Notes under the pieces: generated by a model
The model's database searches: none
Seen by the model: the letters and a program-made list of their open reading frames with translations, nothing else
What the model was told of the DNA's origin: nothing
Shown: positions 54,746-64,000 of the stretch, piece after piece
Position numbering within the stretch: position 1 is the stretch's first letter
Layout: each line of letters begins with the position of its first letter
Source of the DNA: Burkholderia latens
GTDB taxonomy: Bacteria; Pseudomonadota; Gammaproteobacteria; Burkholderiales; Burkholderiaceae
Direction of reading: 5' to 3'
Assembly: GCF_001718795.1 (NCBI RefSeq)
Contig: NZ_CP013435.1
Coordinates: 3,100,001-3,164,000, forward strand
Length of the DNA: 64,000 bases
Program-made: the position numbers and the translations under genes

Positions 54746-55501
54746 TCAGGCCCGCGCGAGCGAGCGGCGCTTCATCTCGAGCTGCGTGATCAGGCGCTGC
54801 AGCGTGTTCTCAGCGCTGCCCGGCAGCGACATGAACCGAAAGCCGAGCTGGTAGCGCCGCGCACCGTTCGGCATCTGCGTCGACCGCTGCGACACGAGGC
54901 GCAGGTCGAGCGACAGCTTGCCGTGCCCGTTCAGTTCGAGCTCGACCTCCGGCAGCAGCGTGCCGACCTCGAGCGCCTCCACGCGTTCGTCGGCCGTGCG
55001 CAGCCCGACGCCGCCGAGCGACAGGTTGTGCACTTCGAACACGAAGCCGTCGCCGTCCGGCAGCTTGCCGCGGCACAGGAACGGATCGACGATCGGCGCA
55101 TCGACGCGGAAATACTCGCGCCGCTGGATGCACATCAGCACGTCGGGGAAATCGGCGATGAACGCGGGCAGCCCTTCGTAGCGCGTCTCGCGCGGCGTGC
55201 CGGTGGTGAATTCGACGCGCACGCCTTCCGGCGCGGCAGCAAACGTGCAGTGCGACGCCGCGAGGATGCCGGCGTTCTGTTCGGACAGCGCGCCCCAGTC
55301 GAACGTGAACGTGCGCGCGCCGACGTCGACCTCGAGCAGGCGCGTGACGAGCTGGCCGCCCGGGTACTGGACGGTCAGGAAGTCGCCGCGGTTCACGAGG
55401 TTGCGCAGCTGCACGCCGATCTCCAGCGGATTGCGGCGGGCATAGTCGGGCCCGGAATGACCGGCATCCAGGCTCGGAGCGGTCGACGTTTCGATATTCA
55501 T
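54746..55501 (-). CDS. ycgR: PilZ-domain flagellar brake protein
   Basis: 251 residues. N-terminal YcgR domain (about 20-120), then PilZ with the c-di-GMP motif R128xxxR132 in QRREYFRV and N159xSxxG in NLSLGG. When c-di-GMP is bound it contacts the motor and slows rotation. It lies between flgJ and flgK in the same direction with its own sigma-28-like promoter. It pairs logically with the EAL-GGDEF protein at 8.7 kb as effector and regulator, though no direct link is shown. Confidence 0.92.
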   Translation of the reverse strand: MNIETSTAPSLDAGHSGPDYARRNPLEIGVQLRNLVNRGDFLTVQYPGGQLVTRLLEVDVGARTFTFDWGALSEQNAGILAASHCTFAAAPEGVRVEFTTGTPRETRYEGLPAFIADFPDVLMCIQRREYFRVDAPIVDPFLCRGKLPDGDGFVFEVHNLSLGGVGLRTADERVEALEVGTLLPEVELELNGHGKLSLDLRLVSQRSTQMPNGARRYQLGFRFMSLPGSAENTLQRLITQLEMKRRSLARA

Positions 55502-55591
55502 GGCTAGCCGGTCTTCTGGTCATGGGCGCCCGGATGACCGGTGCGCAGTAAAACCGGGCCAGAACATGGGCCCGGTTGCGGTCTCACACAC

Positions 55592-55618
55592 TTAGCGGCA
55601 GTGCTCACCGAAAGTTTA
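55592..55618 (-). promoter_or_regulatory. sigma-28 (FliA) promoter for ycgR
   Basis: Minus strand TAAACTTT, 11 bp, GCCGCTAA: seven of eight matches to each FliA box with exact spacing, about 91 bases before the ycgR start codon. Confidence 0.78.
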
Positions 55619-55735
55619 GATCGAATCGCGGATATTTTTCGCGCAAACGTTGAAACCGCGCGCGGCTAACGCCGGGCGCGGTCCGTAAGACTGCAAAAAA
55701 TGGCGAACGGCGGGACGCTTGCCGGCCCCGCCCCA

Positions 55736-56719
55736 TCAGCCGATCTGCTGCATGATCGAGATCAGCTTCTTCGCGTAATTCGGGTCGGTCGCGTAGCCGG
55801 CTTTCTGGAGCCCGTGCGCGAAACCCTCGACGCTGCGGCTTGCGCTGAGCACGCCCGCGTAGCGCGGGTTGTTCTTCAGCAGGTTCGCATAGTCGGTCAT
55901 CGCATGCTCGTACGAATCGTACGCGCGGAATTTCGCGACGACGCGGCGCGGCGTGCCGTTCACGTATTCGGTCGTCAATGCCGACACCGTGCGGCCGGTC
56001 CAGCCCTTGTTCGCCTTGATGCCGAACACGTTGTAGCTCGTCGAGCCGTCGCTCGCGCGGATCTCGCGCTTGCCCCAGCCCGATTCGAGCGCGGCCTGGC
56101 CGACGATGAAGCGCGCCGGAATCCCGGTGGTCGCGCTCGCCGCCTGCGCGGCGCCCGCGAGACGATCGACGAATGCGTCGGCGTCCTGCACGCCGCTCGC
56201 ACCCTTGACCGGCGGCGTCAGCGCGCTGCCGGCCGAGTAGCCGCGCGCACCGGCGAGCGCGCCGTTGTTCGCCGCGTTCGCGTAGGCCTTCGCCATCGCG
56301 TTCATCGCGGCGAGGCTGCCTTCGTTGCCGGACGCACCGAAGTCGGCCGCGCCGAGCCCGGCCGCGCCGGCGTCCGCGGTCGTGTCAGCGCCGGTTCCCT
56401 GCCCCGCGTTGCGCAGCAACTGCTTCATCAGCGCGTCGGCGACGCCGATCCCGCGCTTCGACATTTGCTGCGCGAGCTGCTGGTCGAGCATCGACGTGTA
56501 CATCTTCGACGTGTGCGAATCGAGCAGCCCGCCGTCGGGCGATGCGTCGCGCATGCTCTTGAGCATCATCTGCGTGAACATCGCGTCGAACTGGCCGGCC
56601 ACCGCCTTCGCGCCGGCCTGCGGCGACTGCTTCGCCTGCGCGCGCAGCGCATCGAAACCCTGCACGTCGAGCGCGAAGCGCTGCGTGAGGTCGTTTGCGT
56701 TCGGAAGGTTCGCTGACAT
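55736..56719 (-). CDS. flgJ: rod cap / peptidoglycan hydrolase
   Basis: 327 residues in two domains: N-terminal rod-binding (about 36-100, QFDAMFTQMMLKSMRDASP and MYTSMLDQQLAQQMS), an Ala/Gly-rich linker (105-175), and a C-terminal glucosaminidase (about 178-327) with Glu212 in QAALESGWGKREI. It lets the growing rod through the cell wall. This two-domain form is the usual one in gamma/betaproteobacteria. Starts one base after the flgI stop. Confidence 0.96.
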   Translation of the reverse strand: MSANLPNANDLTQRFALDVQGFDALRAQAKQSPQAGAKAVAGQFDAMFTQMMLKSMRDASPDGGLLDSHTSKMYTSMLDQQLAQQMSKRGIGVADALMKQLLRNAGQGTGADTTADAGAAGLGAADFGASGNEGSLAAMNAMAKAYANAANNGALAGARGYSAGSALTPPVKGASGVQDADAFVDRLAGAAQAASATTGIPARFIVGQAALESGWGKREIRASDGSTSYNVFGIKANKGWTGRTVSALTTEYVNGTPRRVVAKFRAYDSYEHAMTDYANLLKNNPRYAGVLSASRSVEGFAHGLQKAGYATDPNYAKKLISIMQQIG

Positions 56720-57892
56720 TTAGATGATCTCCAGATCGGCGCGCAGCGCGCCGGCCGCCTTCATCGCCTGCAGGATCGACATCAGGTCCGCCGGCGTCGC
56801 GCCGAGCGTGTTCAGCGCCTTCACGACGTCGGCGAGATTCGCGCCGGCCGTCACCATCTTCAGCGCGCCGTTGTCCTGCTTCAACTGGATCTGCGACTGC
56901 TGCGCGACCACCGTCTGCCCGTTCGAGAACGGCCCCGGCTGCGACACCACCGGCTGCGTGTTGACGATCACCGACAGGTTGCCGTGCGCGACCGCGCAGC
57001 TTTGCAGCGTGACCATCTGGTTCATCACGATCGAGCCTGTGCGCGCGTTCAGGATCACCTTCGCGGCGGCCTTGTCCGGACTCACGTCGAGGTTCTGCAG
57101 CCGCGCCATGAACGCAACCTGCTGCGCGGAATCCGCCGGCGCCGCGAGCTGGATCGTGCGGCCGTCGAGCGCCGTCGCGGTGCCGGGGCCGAAGCTCGAA
57201 TTGACCGCCGACACGATCCGCTGCGCGGTGCCGTAGTCCATGTCGTTCAGTTGCAGCTGCAGCACGCCGTTCATCTGCGCGACCGCGTTCGGCACCGACC
57301 GCTCGACGATCGCGCCGCCGACGATCCGGCCGGCCGCGAGCTGGTTCACCTGCACGCGGCTGCCGTTCGCGCTCGCGCCCGCGCCGCCTACGGCCATGTT
57401 GCCCTGCGCGAGCGCATACACCTGCCCGTCCGCGCCCTTCAGCGGCGTGAGCAGCAGCGTGCCGCCGCGCAGGCTTTTCGCGTTGCCGAGCGACGACACC
57501 GTCACGTCGAGCGCCTCGCCGGGCCGCGCGAACGGCGGCAGCGTGGCGGTCACCATCACCGCCGCGACGTTCTTCAGCTGCATGTTGTTCAGCGACGACG
57601 GGCCGCCGTTCGCCGAACCGTTGTTGATCGAGATGCCGAGGTTCGCGAGCATGTTCGCGAGCGTCTGCGTCGTGAACGGCGTCTGCATCGTCTGGTCGCC
57701 CGTGCCGTCGAGGCCGACGACAAGGCCGTAGCCGATCAGCGGGTTGTCGCGCACGCCCTGGATCTGCGCGAGATCCTTCAGGCGCTCCGCGTGCGCGGGC
57801 GCGGCGCCGAGCACGCACGCGGCCAGCACGAACGCGGCGGCCAGCGCACGGGACGCGCGCAGCGGCAGGCGGTGGAAAAGAGGCTGCGCCAT
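56720..57892 (-). CDS. flgI: flagellar P-ring protein
   Basis: 390 residues. Signal peptide to AAPAHA, then the family hallmark [20 protein letters not shown] (first 20) and [19 protein letters not shown]. It forms the ring in the peptidoglycan layer, assembled with FlgA help. An upstream valine codon pair (GTGGTG) is an alternative, but the ATG gives a proper signal peptide. Five bases after flgH. Confidence 0.97.
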   Translation of the reverse strand: MAQPLFHRLPLRASRALAAAFVLAACVLGAAPAHAERLKDLAQIQGVRDNPLIGYGLVVGLDGTGDQTMQTPFTTQTLANMLANLGISINNGSANGGPSSLNNMQLKNVAAVMVTATLPPFARPGEALDVTVSSLGNAKSLRGGTLLLTPLKGADGQVYALAQGNMAVGGAGASANGSRVQVNQLAAGRIVGGAIVERSVPNAVAQMNGVLQLQLNDMDYGTAQRIVSAVNSSFGPGTATALDGRTIQLAAPADSAQQVAFMARLQNLDVSPDKAAAKVILNARTGSIVMNQMVTLQSCAVAHGNLSVIVNTQPVVSQPGPFSNGQTVVAQQSQIQLKQDNGALKMVTAGANLADVVKALNTLGATPADLMSILQAMKAAGALRADLEII

Positions 57893-57897
57893 CGTCG

Positions 57898-58587
57898 TCA
57901 CCACGGTGCGATGTTGAGGAAGAAGCGCTGCAGCCAGCCCATCGTCTCGGCTTCGTTGATGTAGCCCTTCGACGAGTATTCGATCTTCGCGTCGGCGACC
58001 TGCGTCGAGTAGACGGAGTTCGCGCCCGAGATCGTGTTCGGGTTGACGACCCCCGAGAAGCGCACGAATTCGTTGCCTTGGTTGATCAGCATCTGCTTCT
58101 CGCCGCTGACGACGAGGTTGCCGTTCGGCAGCACGTTGGTGACGGTCACCGTGATCGTGCCGTTGAACGTGTTCGCCGCGCTCGCGCCGCCGGTCGCCGC
58201 GAACTTGTTCGCGCCGGTCGCCGACAGGTTCGCCTTCGCGAACAGGCCGCCGAGGAAGCCGGCCGTCGGCACGTTGAAGTCGGTGTTGCCCTGCCGGTTC
58301 GTGTTCGCGCCCGACGACTTCGTCGCGTTGATGTTTTCCGCGATCATGATCGTCAGGATGTCGCCGACGTTGCGCGGCCGCTGATCTTCGAACAGCGGCC
58401 GGCCCGCGTAGCCGGGGTTGTAGATCGAGCCGGGCGCCTGCATCGACATCGGCATCGGCGGCTGCGCCGTCATCGGCTGCTGGATGATCGGATCGCGCGG
58501 AATCTGCGCGCAACCGGCGAGCGCGGCCACCGCGACCGCGCACGCGGCGCGGACGGAGGCTGACGGGAGGAGGCGAACCTGCTTCAT
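57898..58587 (-). CDS. flgH: flagellar L-ring lipoprotein
   Basis: 229 residues with lipobox LAGC, then a Pro/Met-rich linker and the conserved [20 protein letters not shown] (20), [20 protein letters not shown] and the end [13 protein letters not shown]. It forms the outer-membrane ring. GGAGGAGG lies upstream of the ATG. Confidence 0.97.
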   Translation of the reverse strand: MKQVRLLPSASVRAACAVAVAALAGCAQIPRDPIIQQPMTAQPPMPMSMQAPGSIYNPGYAGRPLFEDQRPRNVGDILTIMIAENINATKSSGANTNRQGNTDFNVPTAGFLGGLFAKANLSATGANKFAATGGASAANTFNGTITVTVTNVLPNGNLVVSGEKQMLINQGNEFVRFSGVVNPNTISGANSVYSTQVADAKIEYSSKGYINEAETMGWLQRFFLNIAPW

Positions 58588-58607
58588 GGCGACGACGGAT
58601 GTTCCGG

Positions 58608-59396
58608 TTAGCTCTTCATCTGCGTGACGGTCTGCAGCATCTGGTCGGACGTCGTCACGGCCTTGCTGTTGATCTCGTACGCGCGCTGCGTCTGAATCAT
58701 GTTGACGAGCTCCTGCACGACGTTCACGTTCGACGCCTCGACATAGCCCTGGTTGAGCACGCCCGCGCCGTTCAGGCCCGGCTGCGACACGTTCGGCGCG
58801 CCCGACGACGTGGTCTCGGCGAACAGGTTCTCGCCCTTCGCCTCGAGGCCGGCCGGGTTGATGAAGGTCGCGATCTGCAGCGAGCCGATCTGCACCGCGT
58901 TGCTCGAACCCGGCTGCGTGACCGACACGACGCCGTCCTTGCCGATCGTCAGCGACTGCGCGTTCTGCGGCACCGTGATCGCCGGCAGAACCTGGTAGCC
59001 GCTCGACGTGACGAGCTGCCCCTGCGCGTTGGTCTGAAACGAGCCGTCGCGCGTATACGCGTTCGTGCCATCCGGCATCAGCACCTGGAAGAAGCCCGCG
59101 CCGTTGATCGCGACGTCCTTCGAGTTGCCGGTTTGCGTCAGGCCGCCCTGCGTGTACAGGCGCTCCGTCGCGACCTGCTGCACGCCGGTGCCGAGCTGCA
59201 GGCCCGACGGCAGCTCCGTCTGCTGCGTCGAGTTCGCGCCCGGCTGGCGGATCGTCTGGTACAGCAAATCCTCGAACACCGCGCGCGACGCCTTGAAGCC
59301 GTTCGTGCTGGTGTTCGCGAGGTTGTTCGAGATCACGTCCATCTGCGCCTGCTGCGCATTCATGCCGGTGGCGGCAATGTAGAGCGATCGGTTCAT
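58608..59396 (-). CDS. flgG: flagellar distal rod protein
   Basis: 262 residues, standard length. Starts [20 protein letters not shown] with [15 protein letters not shown], ends with [20 protein letters not shown], the D0 coiled-coil pair of rod proteins. [19 protein letters not shown] is typical for FlgG. It is the distal rod. Follows flgF by 35 bp. Confidence 0.97.
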   Translation of the reverse strand: MNRSLYIAATGMNAQQAQMDVISNNLANTSTNGFKASRAVFEDLLYQTIRQPGANSTQQTELPSGLQLGTGVQQVATERLYTQGGLTQTGNSKDVAINGAGFFQVLMPDGTNAYTRDGSFQTNAQGQLVTSSGYQVLPAITVPQNAQSLTIGKDGVVSVTQPGSSNAVQIGSLQIATFINPAGLEAKGENLFAETTSSGAPNVSQPGLNGAGVLNQGYVEASNVNVVQELVNMIQTQRAYEINSKAVTTSDQMLQTVTQMKS

Positions 59397-59431
59397 GTTG
59401 CATCTTCTCCTGGTAGCGAGGGCGGGGCCGC

Positions 59432-60190
59432 TCAGCTGAAGTTGAGCAGCTGGTTCGCCGACTGCTCGTTCTGGTCGGCCGTCTGGATCAGCTTCGACTG
59501 CAGCTGGAACGCCCGTGCGTTGTCGATCATCGCGACCATCGCGGTCACCGGATTCACGTTGCTGCCTTCGAGCGAGTTCGGCGTGACGACCACGGCCGGG
59601 TCGGCATCCGCAGGATTGCCGTCGGCGGTGCGGAACAGCCCATCGTTGCCGCGCGTGAGCGTGGCCGGGTCGGGATTCACGAGCTTCATCTGGTCGACGA
59701 TCGCGACCGCGGTCGGCGGGTCGCCCGGCATCAGCGCGGACACCGTGCCGTCCTTGCCGATCGTCACTTCCGCGTTCGGCGGCACCGAGATCGGTCCGCC
59801 GTTGCCGATCACCGGCAGGTTGCTCGCGTTGACGAGCTGGCCGTTCTCGTCGACGTGCAGATTGCCCGCGCGCGTGTACGCCTCGCCGCCGTCGGCCGTC
59901 TGCACCGCCAGCCAGCCGGCGCCCTGCACCGCGACATCGAGCGGGTTGCCGGTGCGCGTGATCGGACCCGGCGCATAGTCCGCACCCGGCGTCGACGCGA
60001 GCACGTAGGTGCGCGTCGTCGTCGGGTCGACGTTGCTGCCGTCGCCGAAATTCATCGGCACCGCGCGGTACGTCGCGAGCTGCGCACGAAAGCCCGTCGT
60101 CGATGCGTTCGCGAGGTTGTTCGCGACGATCGCCTGCTGGTCGAGCGACTGCGACGCGCCCGTCATCGCCGTGTAGATCAGTCGGTCCAT
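59432..60190 (-). CDS. flgF: flagellar proximal rod protein FlgF
   Basis: 252 residues. [20 protein letters not shown] and [20 protein letters not shown] at the start, and the C-terminal [20 protein letters not shown]. Distinguished from FlgG by the short [17 protein letters not shown] region and total length. GGCAGCC before the ATG is a weak ribosome site. Part of the flgB-J operon. Confidence 0.97.
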   Translation of the reverse strand: MDRLIYTAMTGASQSLDQQAIVANNLANASTTGFRAQLATYRAVPMNFGDGSNVDPTTTRTYVLASTPGADYAPGPITRTGNPLDVAVQGAGWLAVQTADGGEAYTRAGNLHVDENGQLVNASNLPVIGNGGPISVPPNAEVTIGKDGTVSALMPGDPPTAVAIVDQMKLVNPDPATLTRGNDGLFRTADGNPADADPAVVVTPNSLEGSNVNPVTAMVAMIDNARAFQLQSKLIQTADQNEQSANQLLNFS

Positions 60191-60210
60191 GGCTGCCGGT
60201 TATCCGCGCG

Positions 60211-61452
60211 TTACAGGTTGATGAGCGTCTGGTCGACGGTCTGCTGCGTCTTGATCGTCTGCGCGTTAGCCTGGTAGTTGCGCTGCGCGGTGATCAGGTT
60301 GACGAGCTGCGACGTCAGGTCGACGTTCGAGTTCTCGAGCGCGCTGCCCTGCAGCGAACCGTGGTTCGTGCTGCCCGGCGACGAAATCTGCGGCACGCCC
60401 GACGCCGACGATTCGGCGTACTGGTTACCGCCGAGGTTGACGAGCCCGTTCGGGTTGTTGAAGTTCGCGAGCACGATCTGGCCGAGCACCGCGGTCTGGC
60501 CGTTCGAGTAGTTGCCGGTCAGCTTGCCGTCGGCGCCGATCGAGAACGTCGTCAGCGTGCCGCTCGCATAGCCGTCCTGCGCGAGGTTGTTCACGCCGTC
60601 CTTGCCGCCGTACTGCGTGGTGCCGGTCATGTCGAGCGTGAGCTGCTGCGGCGTCGCCGAGCCGTCGGTGGTCGGCACGGTGAACTGGAACTGGCCGAGC
60701 GATGCGGTCGGCGTGGCCGGCGTGCCCGTCGTCGTGCTCTGGATCGCGCCCGACGAATCGAACGTGACCGTGCCGAGGTCCGTCGTCGTGCCGCCCTGCA
60801 CCCCCGCGTACGCTTCCCACGTGCCGGCCGCGGACTTCACGAAGTACATGTTGACCGCCTGCGACCCGCCGAGCGAGTCGTACACCTGGATCGACGTCGA
60901 ATAGTTGTACGTCGTGGTGTCGGCCGCGTTGAACGGCGTCTTGGTCGGCACCGTGTCCTGCGAGTTCAGGTTGAACTGGGCCGAGATCTTGGTCGTCGCG
61001 GTCGGCGCGATATTGGTGGTCGGCGCCTGCAGCGGCACGGTCTGCGCGGTGTTGATCACGCCGCCCGCGTTGGCCGTGTAGCCCATCAGGTTACGGCCTT
61101 GCGAGTCGACGATGAAGCCGTTCTTGTCGCGCTGGAACGTGCCGTCGCGCGAATACGTCGTCACGCCGTTGTTCGACATCTGGAAGAAGCCGTTGCCGTT
61201 GATCGCGACGTCGAGCGACGAGTTCGTCGTGTTGATCGTGCCCTGGCCGAACTGCTGCTGCACCGATGCGAGCCCCGTACCGATCCCGATCTGCGTGTTG
61301 ACCGACGTCGCAACCGAGTTCGCATACATGTCGGAGAACTGCGCGGTACTCGACTTGAAGCCGACCGTGTTCGCGTTCGCGATGTTGTTGCCGATCACGT
61401 CGAGCGCGTTCGATGCGCCGGCGAGGCCGCTCAGACCTTGTTGATAACCCAT
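60211..61452 (-). CDS. flgE: flagellar hook protein
   Basis: 413 residues. [20 protein letters not shown] with [20 protein letters not shown] at the start and [20 protein letters not shown] at the end; the middle is Thr/Ser-rich D1-D2. It polymerises as the curved hook after FlgD. GGAGACCG precedes the ATG. 20 bp before flgF. Confidence 0.97.
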   Translation of the reverse strand: MGYQQGLSGLAGASNALDVIGNNIANANTVGFKSSTAQFSDMYANSVATSVNTQIGIGTGLASVQQQFGQGTINTTNSSLDVAINGNGFFQMSNNGVTTYSRDGTFQRDKNGFIVDSQGRNLMGYTANAGGVINTAQTVPLQAPTTNIAPTATTKISAQFNLNSQDTVPTKTPFNAADTTTYNYSTSIQVYDSLGGSQAVNMYFVKSAAGTWEAYAGVQGGTTTDLGTVTFDSSGAIQSTTTGTPATPTASLGQFQFTVPTTDGSATPQQLTLDMTGTTQYGGKDGVNNLAQDGYASGTLTTFSIGADGKLTGNYSNGQTAVLGQIVLANFNNPNGLVNLGGNQYAESSASGVPQISSPGSTNHGSLQGSALENSNVDLTSQLVNLITAQRNYQANAQTIKTQQTVDQTLINL

Positions 61453-61480
61453 TTCGGTCTCCGTTTTCGAGAAAGCTGGA

Positions 61481-62224
61481 TCAGTTGGTGGTGTTCGTGC
61501 CGCCGGACGACGACGCGGTGTTCGGGAAAATCGACGCGACCTGGGTCAGCCCCACGGTCGAGCCGTTCGACAGCACGAGCCCCGCCGTGCCGTCGGCCTG
61601 CTTGATTACGCTCTGCACGGTCGCGGCCGTGAGCACGGTCGGCGCGTATGTCTTGCCGTCGCTGCCCGTGTACTGCGCGCTGACGGTGTACGTGCCGTCC
61701 GGCAGCGCGTTGCCGGCCGCGTCCGTCGGCGTCCAGTTGAACGGCACCGTGCCGGCCGACTGCTTGCCCGCGTTGATCGTGTTGACGACCGCGCCCGACT
61801 TGTTCTTCACGGTGATCGTCAGGTTCGACACGTCGGTCGAGAGCGACACGCCGAACGGCGACGCCGCGCCGCTCTTCACGCCGACGCTGTTGCCCGGCGC
61901 GAGCACGTTGGTGCCGATCAGCAGCGCGGCCTGCGTCTGCTGGCCGGCCGCGAGCTGCGTCGACAGCGACGTGAGCGACGTGTTCAGCTGCGCGATGCCG
62001 CTCACCGTGTTGATCTGCGCGAGCTGCGACGTCATCTGCGAGCTGTCGACCGGGCTCGTGGGGTCCTGGTTCTGCAGCTGCGTGACGAGCAGCTTCAGGA
62101 ACGTTGCCTGCAGGTCGCTCGCCGACGTGCCGGTCGTCGACACGTTGTTGGTGTTCATCGTGTCGGTCGGCAGCGTCGACACGTTGGTGCCGTTGCTGCC
62201 GATCGTCGTGCTGGTGGATGTCAT
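61481..62224 (-). CDS. flgD: hook-capping protein
   Basis: 247 residues. FLKLLVTQLQNQDPTSPVDS then QMTSQLAQINTVSGIAQLN, the FlgD N-domain hallmark, and a C-terminal FlgD Ig-like/tudor part (VPFNWTPTDAAGNALPDGTY). It caps the growing hook and is later discarded. The first 40 residues are Thr/Ser-rich and disordered. Confidence 0.96.
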   Translation of the reverse strand: MTSTSTTIGSNGTNVSTLPTDTMNTNNVSTTGTSASDLQATFLKLLVTQLQNQDPTSPVDSSQMTSQLAQINTVSGIAQLNTSLTSLSTQLAAGQQTQAALLIGTNVLAPGNSVGVKSGAASPFGVSLSTDVSNLTITVKNKSGAVVNTINAGKQSAGTVPFNWTPTDAAGNALPDGTYTVSAQYTGSDGKTYAPTVLTAATVQSVIKQADGTAGLVLSNGSTVGLTQVASIFPNTASSSGGTNTTN

Positions 62225-62285
62225 CCTGGGTGCCTTGGGTCGGAACTGTCGGGTCTATCGGATCTGTGGCGTGGGTCGGCGCGGC

Positions 62286-62711
62286 TTACGAGCCGATCGT
62301 CAGCGTCTTCAACATCAGCGTCTTCGCGGTGTTCAGCGTCTCGACGTTGGCCTGGTACGAGCGCGACGCCGAGATCATGTTCACCATTTCCTGCACCGGA
62401 TCGACGTTCGGCATCTGCACGTAGCCGTTCGCGTCGGCGGCGGGGTTTGCCGGGTCGTAAGTCGACTTCATCGGCGACGGATCGTCGACGACCTTCGTCA
62501 CGCGCACGCCGCCGACGCCCTGGCCTGACGCGGTGCGTGCGCCGCCGATCGGATCGGTCGCGAACACGACCTGCTTGGCCTTGTACGGCTTGCCGTCAGG
62601 GCCGGTCGCGCTGTCGGCGTTCGCGAGGTTCGACGCGGTAACGTTCAGCCGCTGCGATTGCGCGGACAGCGCCGAACCGGCGACGCCGAAGATGTTCATC
62701 AACGAGGGCAT
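62286..62711 (-). CDS. flgC: flagellar proximal rod protein FlgC
   Basis: 141 residues, normal length. [20 protein letters not shown] and [20 protein letters not shown] at the start; the end is [20 protein letters not shown] and [20 protein letters not shown]. It starts 36 bp after the flgB stop. Confidence 0.97.
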   Translation of the reverse strand: MPSLMNIFGVAGSALSAQSQRLNVTASNLANADSATGPDGKPYKAKQVVFATDPIGGARTASGQGVGGVRVTKVVDDPSPMKSTYDPANPAADANGYVQMPNVDPVQEMVNMISASRSYQANVETLNTAKTLMLKTLTIGS

Positions 62712-62747
62712 GGAGGCTCCTTGTTCGGGTGCGCAAGCGCCGCGCGC

Positions 62748-63236
62748 TTACGAGTTCGTCGAGATCGCGGCGATCATCGCCTTGATCTGCTGGGTCATCA
62801 CGGTCATCCCGGTTTCGTAGTGCAGCGCGTTGTTCGCGAACTGCACGCGCTCGACGTCGAGATCGACCGTGTTGCCGTCGAGCGACGGCTGCAGCGGCAT
62901 CCGGTACTGCGCACGACCGTAGTCGTCGCCCGGGCCGCCGGTCGGAATCAGCTTTACGGTGCCGGCCATGTGGCCCGGCGCCGTGGACACCATCGTCATC
63001 CCGCTCGTCACGCCCGCCGGCTGCGCCATCGGCAGCTGCGCGGCGTTGCTCGGCGCAAGCGCGCCGCCCGTCTGCTTCAGCGAGCGCGCGAGCGTCGACG
63101 CGAAATCGACGTCGCGGGCCTGGTAGCCCGGCGTGTCGGCGTTCGCGATGTTCGACGACAGCAGTTCCTGCCGATACGCGCGCACATCGAGCGCCTGTCG
63201 GCCGAACGCGAATTCGGCATCGAGTTTGTCCAGCAT
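62748..63236 (-). CDS. flgB: flagellar proximal rod protein FlgB
   Basis: 162 residues from MLDKLDAEFAFGRQALDVRA, with LLSSNIANADTPGYQARDVD and the C-terminal NNALHYETGMTVMTQQIKAM. First gene of the flgB-J operon. GGAGAGACG before the ATG supports this start; the open frame upstream lacks FlgB similarity. Confidence 0.97.
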   Translation of the reverse strand: MLDKLDAEFAFGRQALDVRAYRQELLSSNIANADTPGYQARDVDFASTLARSLKQTGGALAPSNAAQLPMAQPAGVTSGMTMVSTAPGHMAGTVKLIPTGGPGDDYGRAQYRMPLQPSLDGNTVDLDVERVQFANNALHYETGMTVMTQQIKAMIAAISTNS

Positions 63237-63339
63237 GTGTGCGTCTCTCCGTATGAAGCGCTGCACGCCCCTCGCGCCGGATGGCGACCCAAGAGGCTTT
63301 TTTCCATGACAGCGATGGTAGGCGTCGCACGCAACCGGC

Positions 63340-63384
63340 AATCGGATGAATAACGCGGCAAAGGCCCCCTCTATTCATCGTTTG
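63340..63384. promoter_or_regulatory. FlhDC-box-like inverted repeat between flgA and flgB
   Basis: GATGAATA (63345-63352) and TATTCATC (63372-63379) are perfect inverted arms. The left site AATCGGATGAATAACG matches 11 of 13 fixed positions of the FlhD4C2 half-site as I recall it; the right one is weaker (8 of 13). Spacing of 13 bp is close to the usual 10-12. It could activate both class II transcripts. Confidence 0.45.
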
Positions 63385-63441
63385 CGCGACCGCCCGGCTC
63401 CCTAGAATGCAACTCGGATCAACGGCTTGGAGGACACGGCA

Positions 63442-64000
63442 ATGGCACGCAGCGCACTTCGCGAAATCGCCGGGCGCGGGATGCGCGTGCGCCGTGCGTT
63501 CGCGCTTGCCGCGGTGCTGTGGGCCGCGGCGCCGGCCGCACACGCGGACGACGGGATGATCGTGATTCCCGGCCGCGGCGAGACGGCCGAGACGGCGCTC
63601 GCGCATGCGAATGCGGCGAGCGGCGGGCGGCTCGGCGGGAACGCGGGCGCGGTTCCGGATGCGGTCGGAAATGGTGCGCCCGCTGCGGCCGGCGCGGCCG
63701 TGGGCGGTGCTTCCGGCACGATCGGCGCGGCCGGGGTTGGGGCAGGCGGTGGTTCCGGCACGGCTCGTGCCGCCGGGATGGCGGCGGGTGCCGATTTCCG
63801 CGTGGCCGGTGCCACCGGAGCGGCCGCCGGGTCGCCGGTGCAGCCAGCCGGATCCATGCAGGTGATCAGCGTTCCGGCGCCCGCGTCGGTACCGGCTCCG
63901 GCGCCGCGATCCGTCTCCACGGCAGCCCGCGCGAACATCGCGAACGCCGGCTACGGCGCGCCGCGCGCCGTCGATCCCGCCGGTGTCGCAACCGTCGTCG
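63442..64000 (+). CDS. flgA: P-ring assembly chaperone FlgA, truncated by the window end
   Basis: The frame is open from ATG 63442 to the last base (186 codons seen). GGAGG lies nine bases before the ATG. The first 35 residues are a signal peptide (RRAFALAAVLWAAAPAAHA). A low-complexity Ala/Gly/Pro region of at least 100 residues follows, without the FlgA SAF domain, which must lie beyond the window. Identity rests on position divergent to flgB, the signal peptide and DDGMIVIPGRG start. Other secreted proteins are possible. Confidence 0.75.
   Translation, partial: MARSALREIAGRGMRVRRAFALAAVLWAAAPAAHADDGMIVIPGRGETAETALAHANAASGGRLGGNAGAVPDAVGNGAPAAAGAAVGGASGTIGAAGVGAGGGSGTARAAGMAAGADFRVAGATGAAAGSPVQPAGSMQVISVPAPASVPAPAPRSVSTAARANIANAGYGAPRAVDPAGVATVV

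Overview
This 64 kb window is GC-rich (roughly two-thirds G+C), densely coding DNA with no rRNA, tRNA, insertion sequence, prophage or CRISPR array that I can see. Protein families, gene order and codon use point to the genus Burkholderia, most likely the B. cepacia complex, and to the main chromosome: Porin_4-type porins, DUF3138, the FTR1/cupredoxin pair, the GlmU-GlmS block, the putrescine (puu/pot) locus and the flgA/flgB-flgL flagellar locus all look like core genes. The species is an inference from content, not from a marker gene.

Layout. 0.1-5 kb: an EamA exporter divergent from an Lrp/AsnC regulator, a fluoroacetate-dehalogenase-like hydrolase, a nitronate monooxygenase and a LysR regulator. 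5-8.4 kb: a porin, a small secreted protein and a bile-acid:sodium-symporter-family carrier. 8.6-14.4 kb: an EAL-CBS-GGDEF cyclic-di-GMP protein, then a tightly overlapping LacI regulator / mannose isomerase / sugar kinase operon, which would turn mannose into fructose 6-phosphate. 14.4-18.1 kb: DUF2905 and a NDUFAF7-like methyltransferase on the minus strand, divergent from a degenerate SDR, folB and ttcA. 18.2-22.2 kb: glmU and glmS (UDP-GlcNAc supply) and two small hypotheticals. 22.2-24 kb: metal handling, with an FTR1 iron permease and cupredoxin behind a Fur-box-like site, and a CopZ-like chaperone behind a CueR-type promoter.

24-39.5 kb is a complete putrescine uptake and catabolism locus: PuuC and PuuR on the minus strand; PuuD, PuuA, an aminotransferase, PotF-G-H-I, a DUF3138 outer-membrane protein and two PuuB-like oxidases on the plus strand. 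A palindrome overlapping a promoter-like sequence lies in the long PuuR-PuuD intergenic region. 39.6-43.9 kb: a three-lipoprotein operon (CsgG-like, DUF4810, DUF799), glutathione reductase and a small acidic protein. 44.2-51 kb: a second porin, a DUF1275 membrane protein whose C-terminus is a 27-copy 9-bp minisatellite, a small membrane protein, a two-gene chromate transporter with a divergent LysR regulator, and a uracil permease.

51.3-64 kb is the flagellar rod/hook/ring block. flgB-C-D-E-F-G-H-I-J run on the minus strand, followed by ycgR and flgK-flgL, with flgA divergent and cut by the window end. I could find sigma-28-like promoters ahead of ycgR and flgK, and a FlhDC-box-like inverted repeat between flgA and flgB, which fits the usual class II / class III flagellar hierarchy.

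No wholly novel system stands out. The parts most worth following are the DUF3138 barrel embedded in the polyamine operon, the three-lipoprotein operon with its perfect 10-bp inverted repeat, the minisatellite-encoded Gly-Ser-Thr tail, and the haloacetate-type dehalogenase with a full active-site set.
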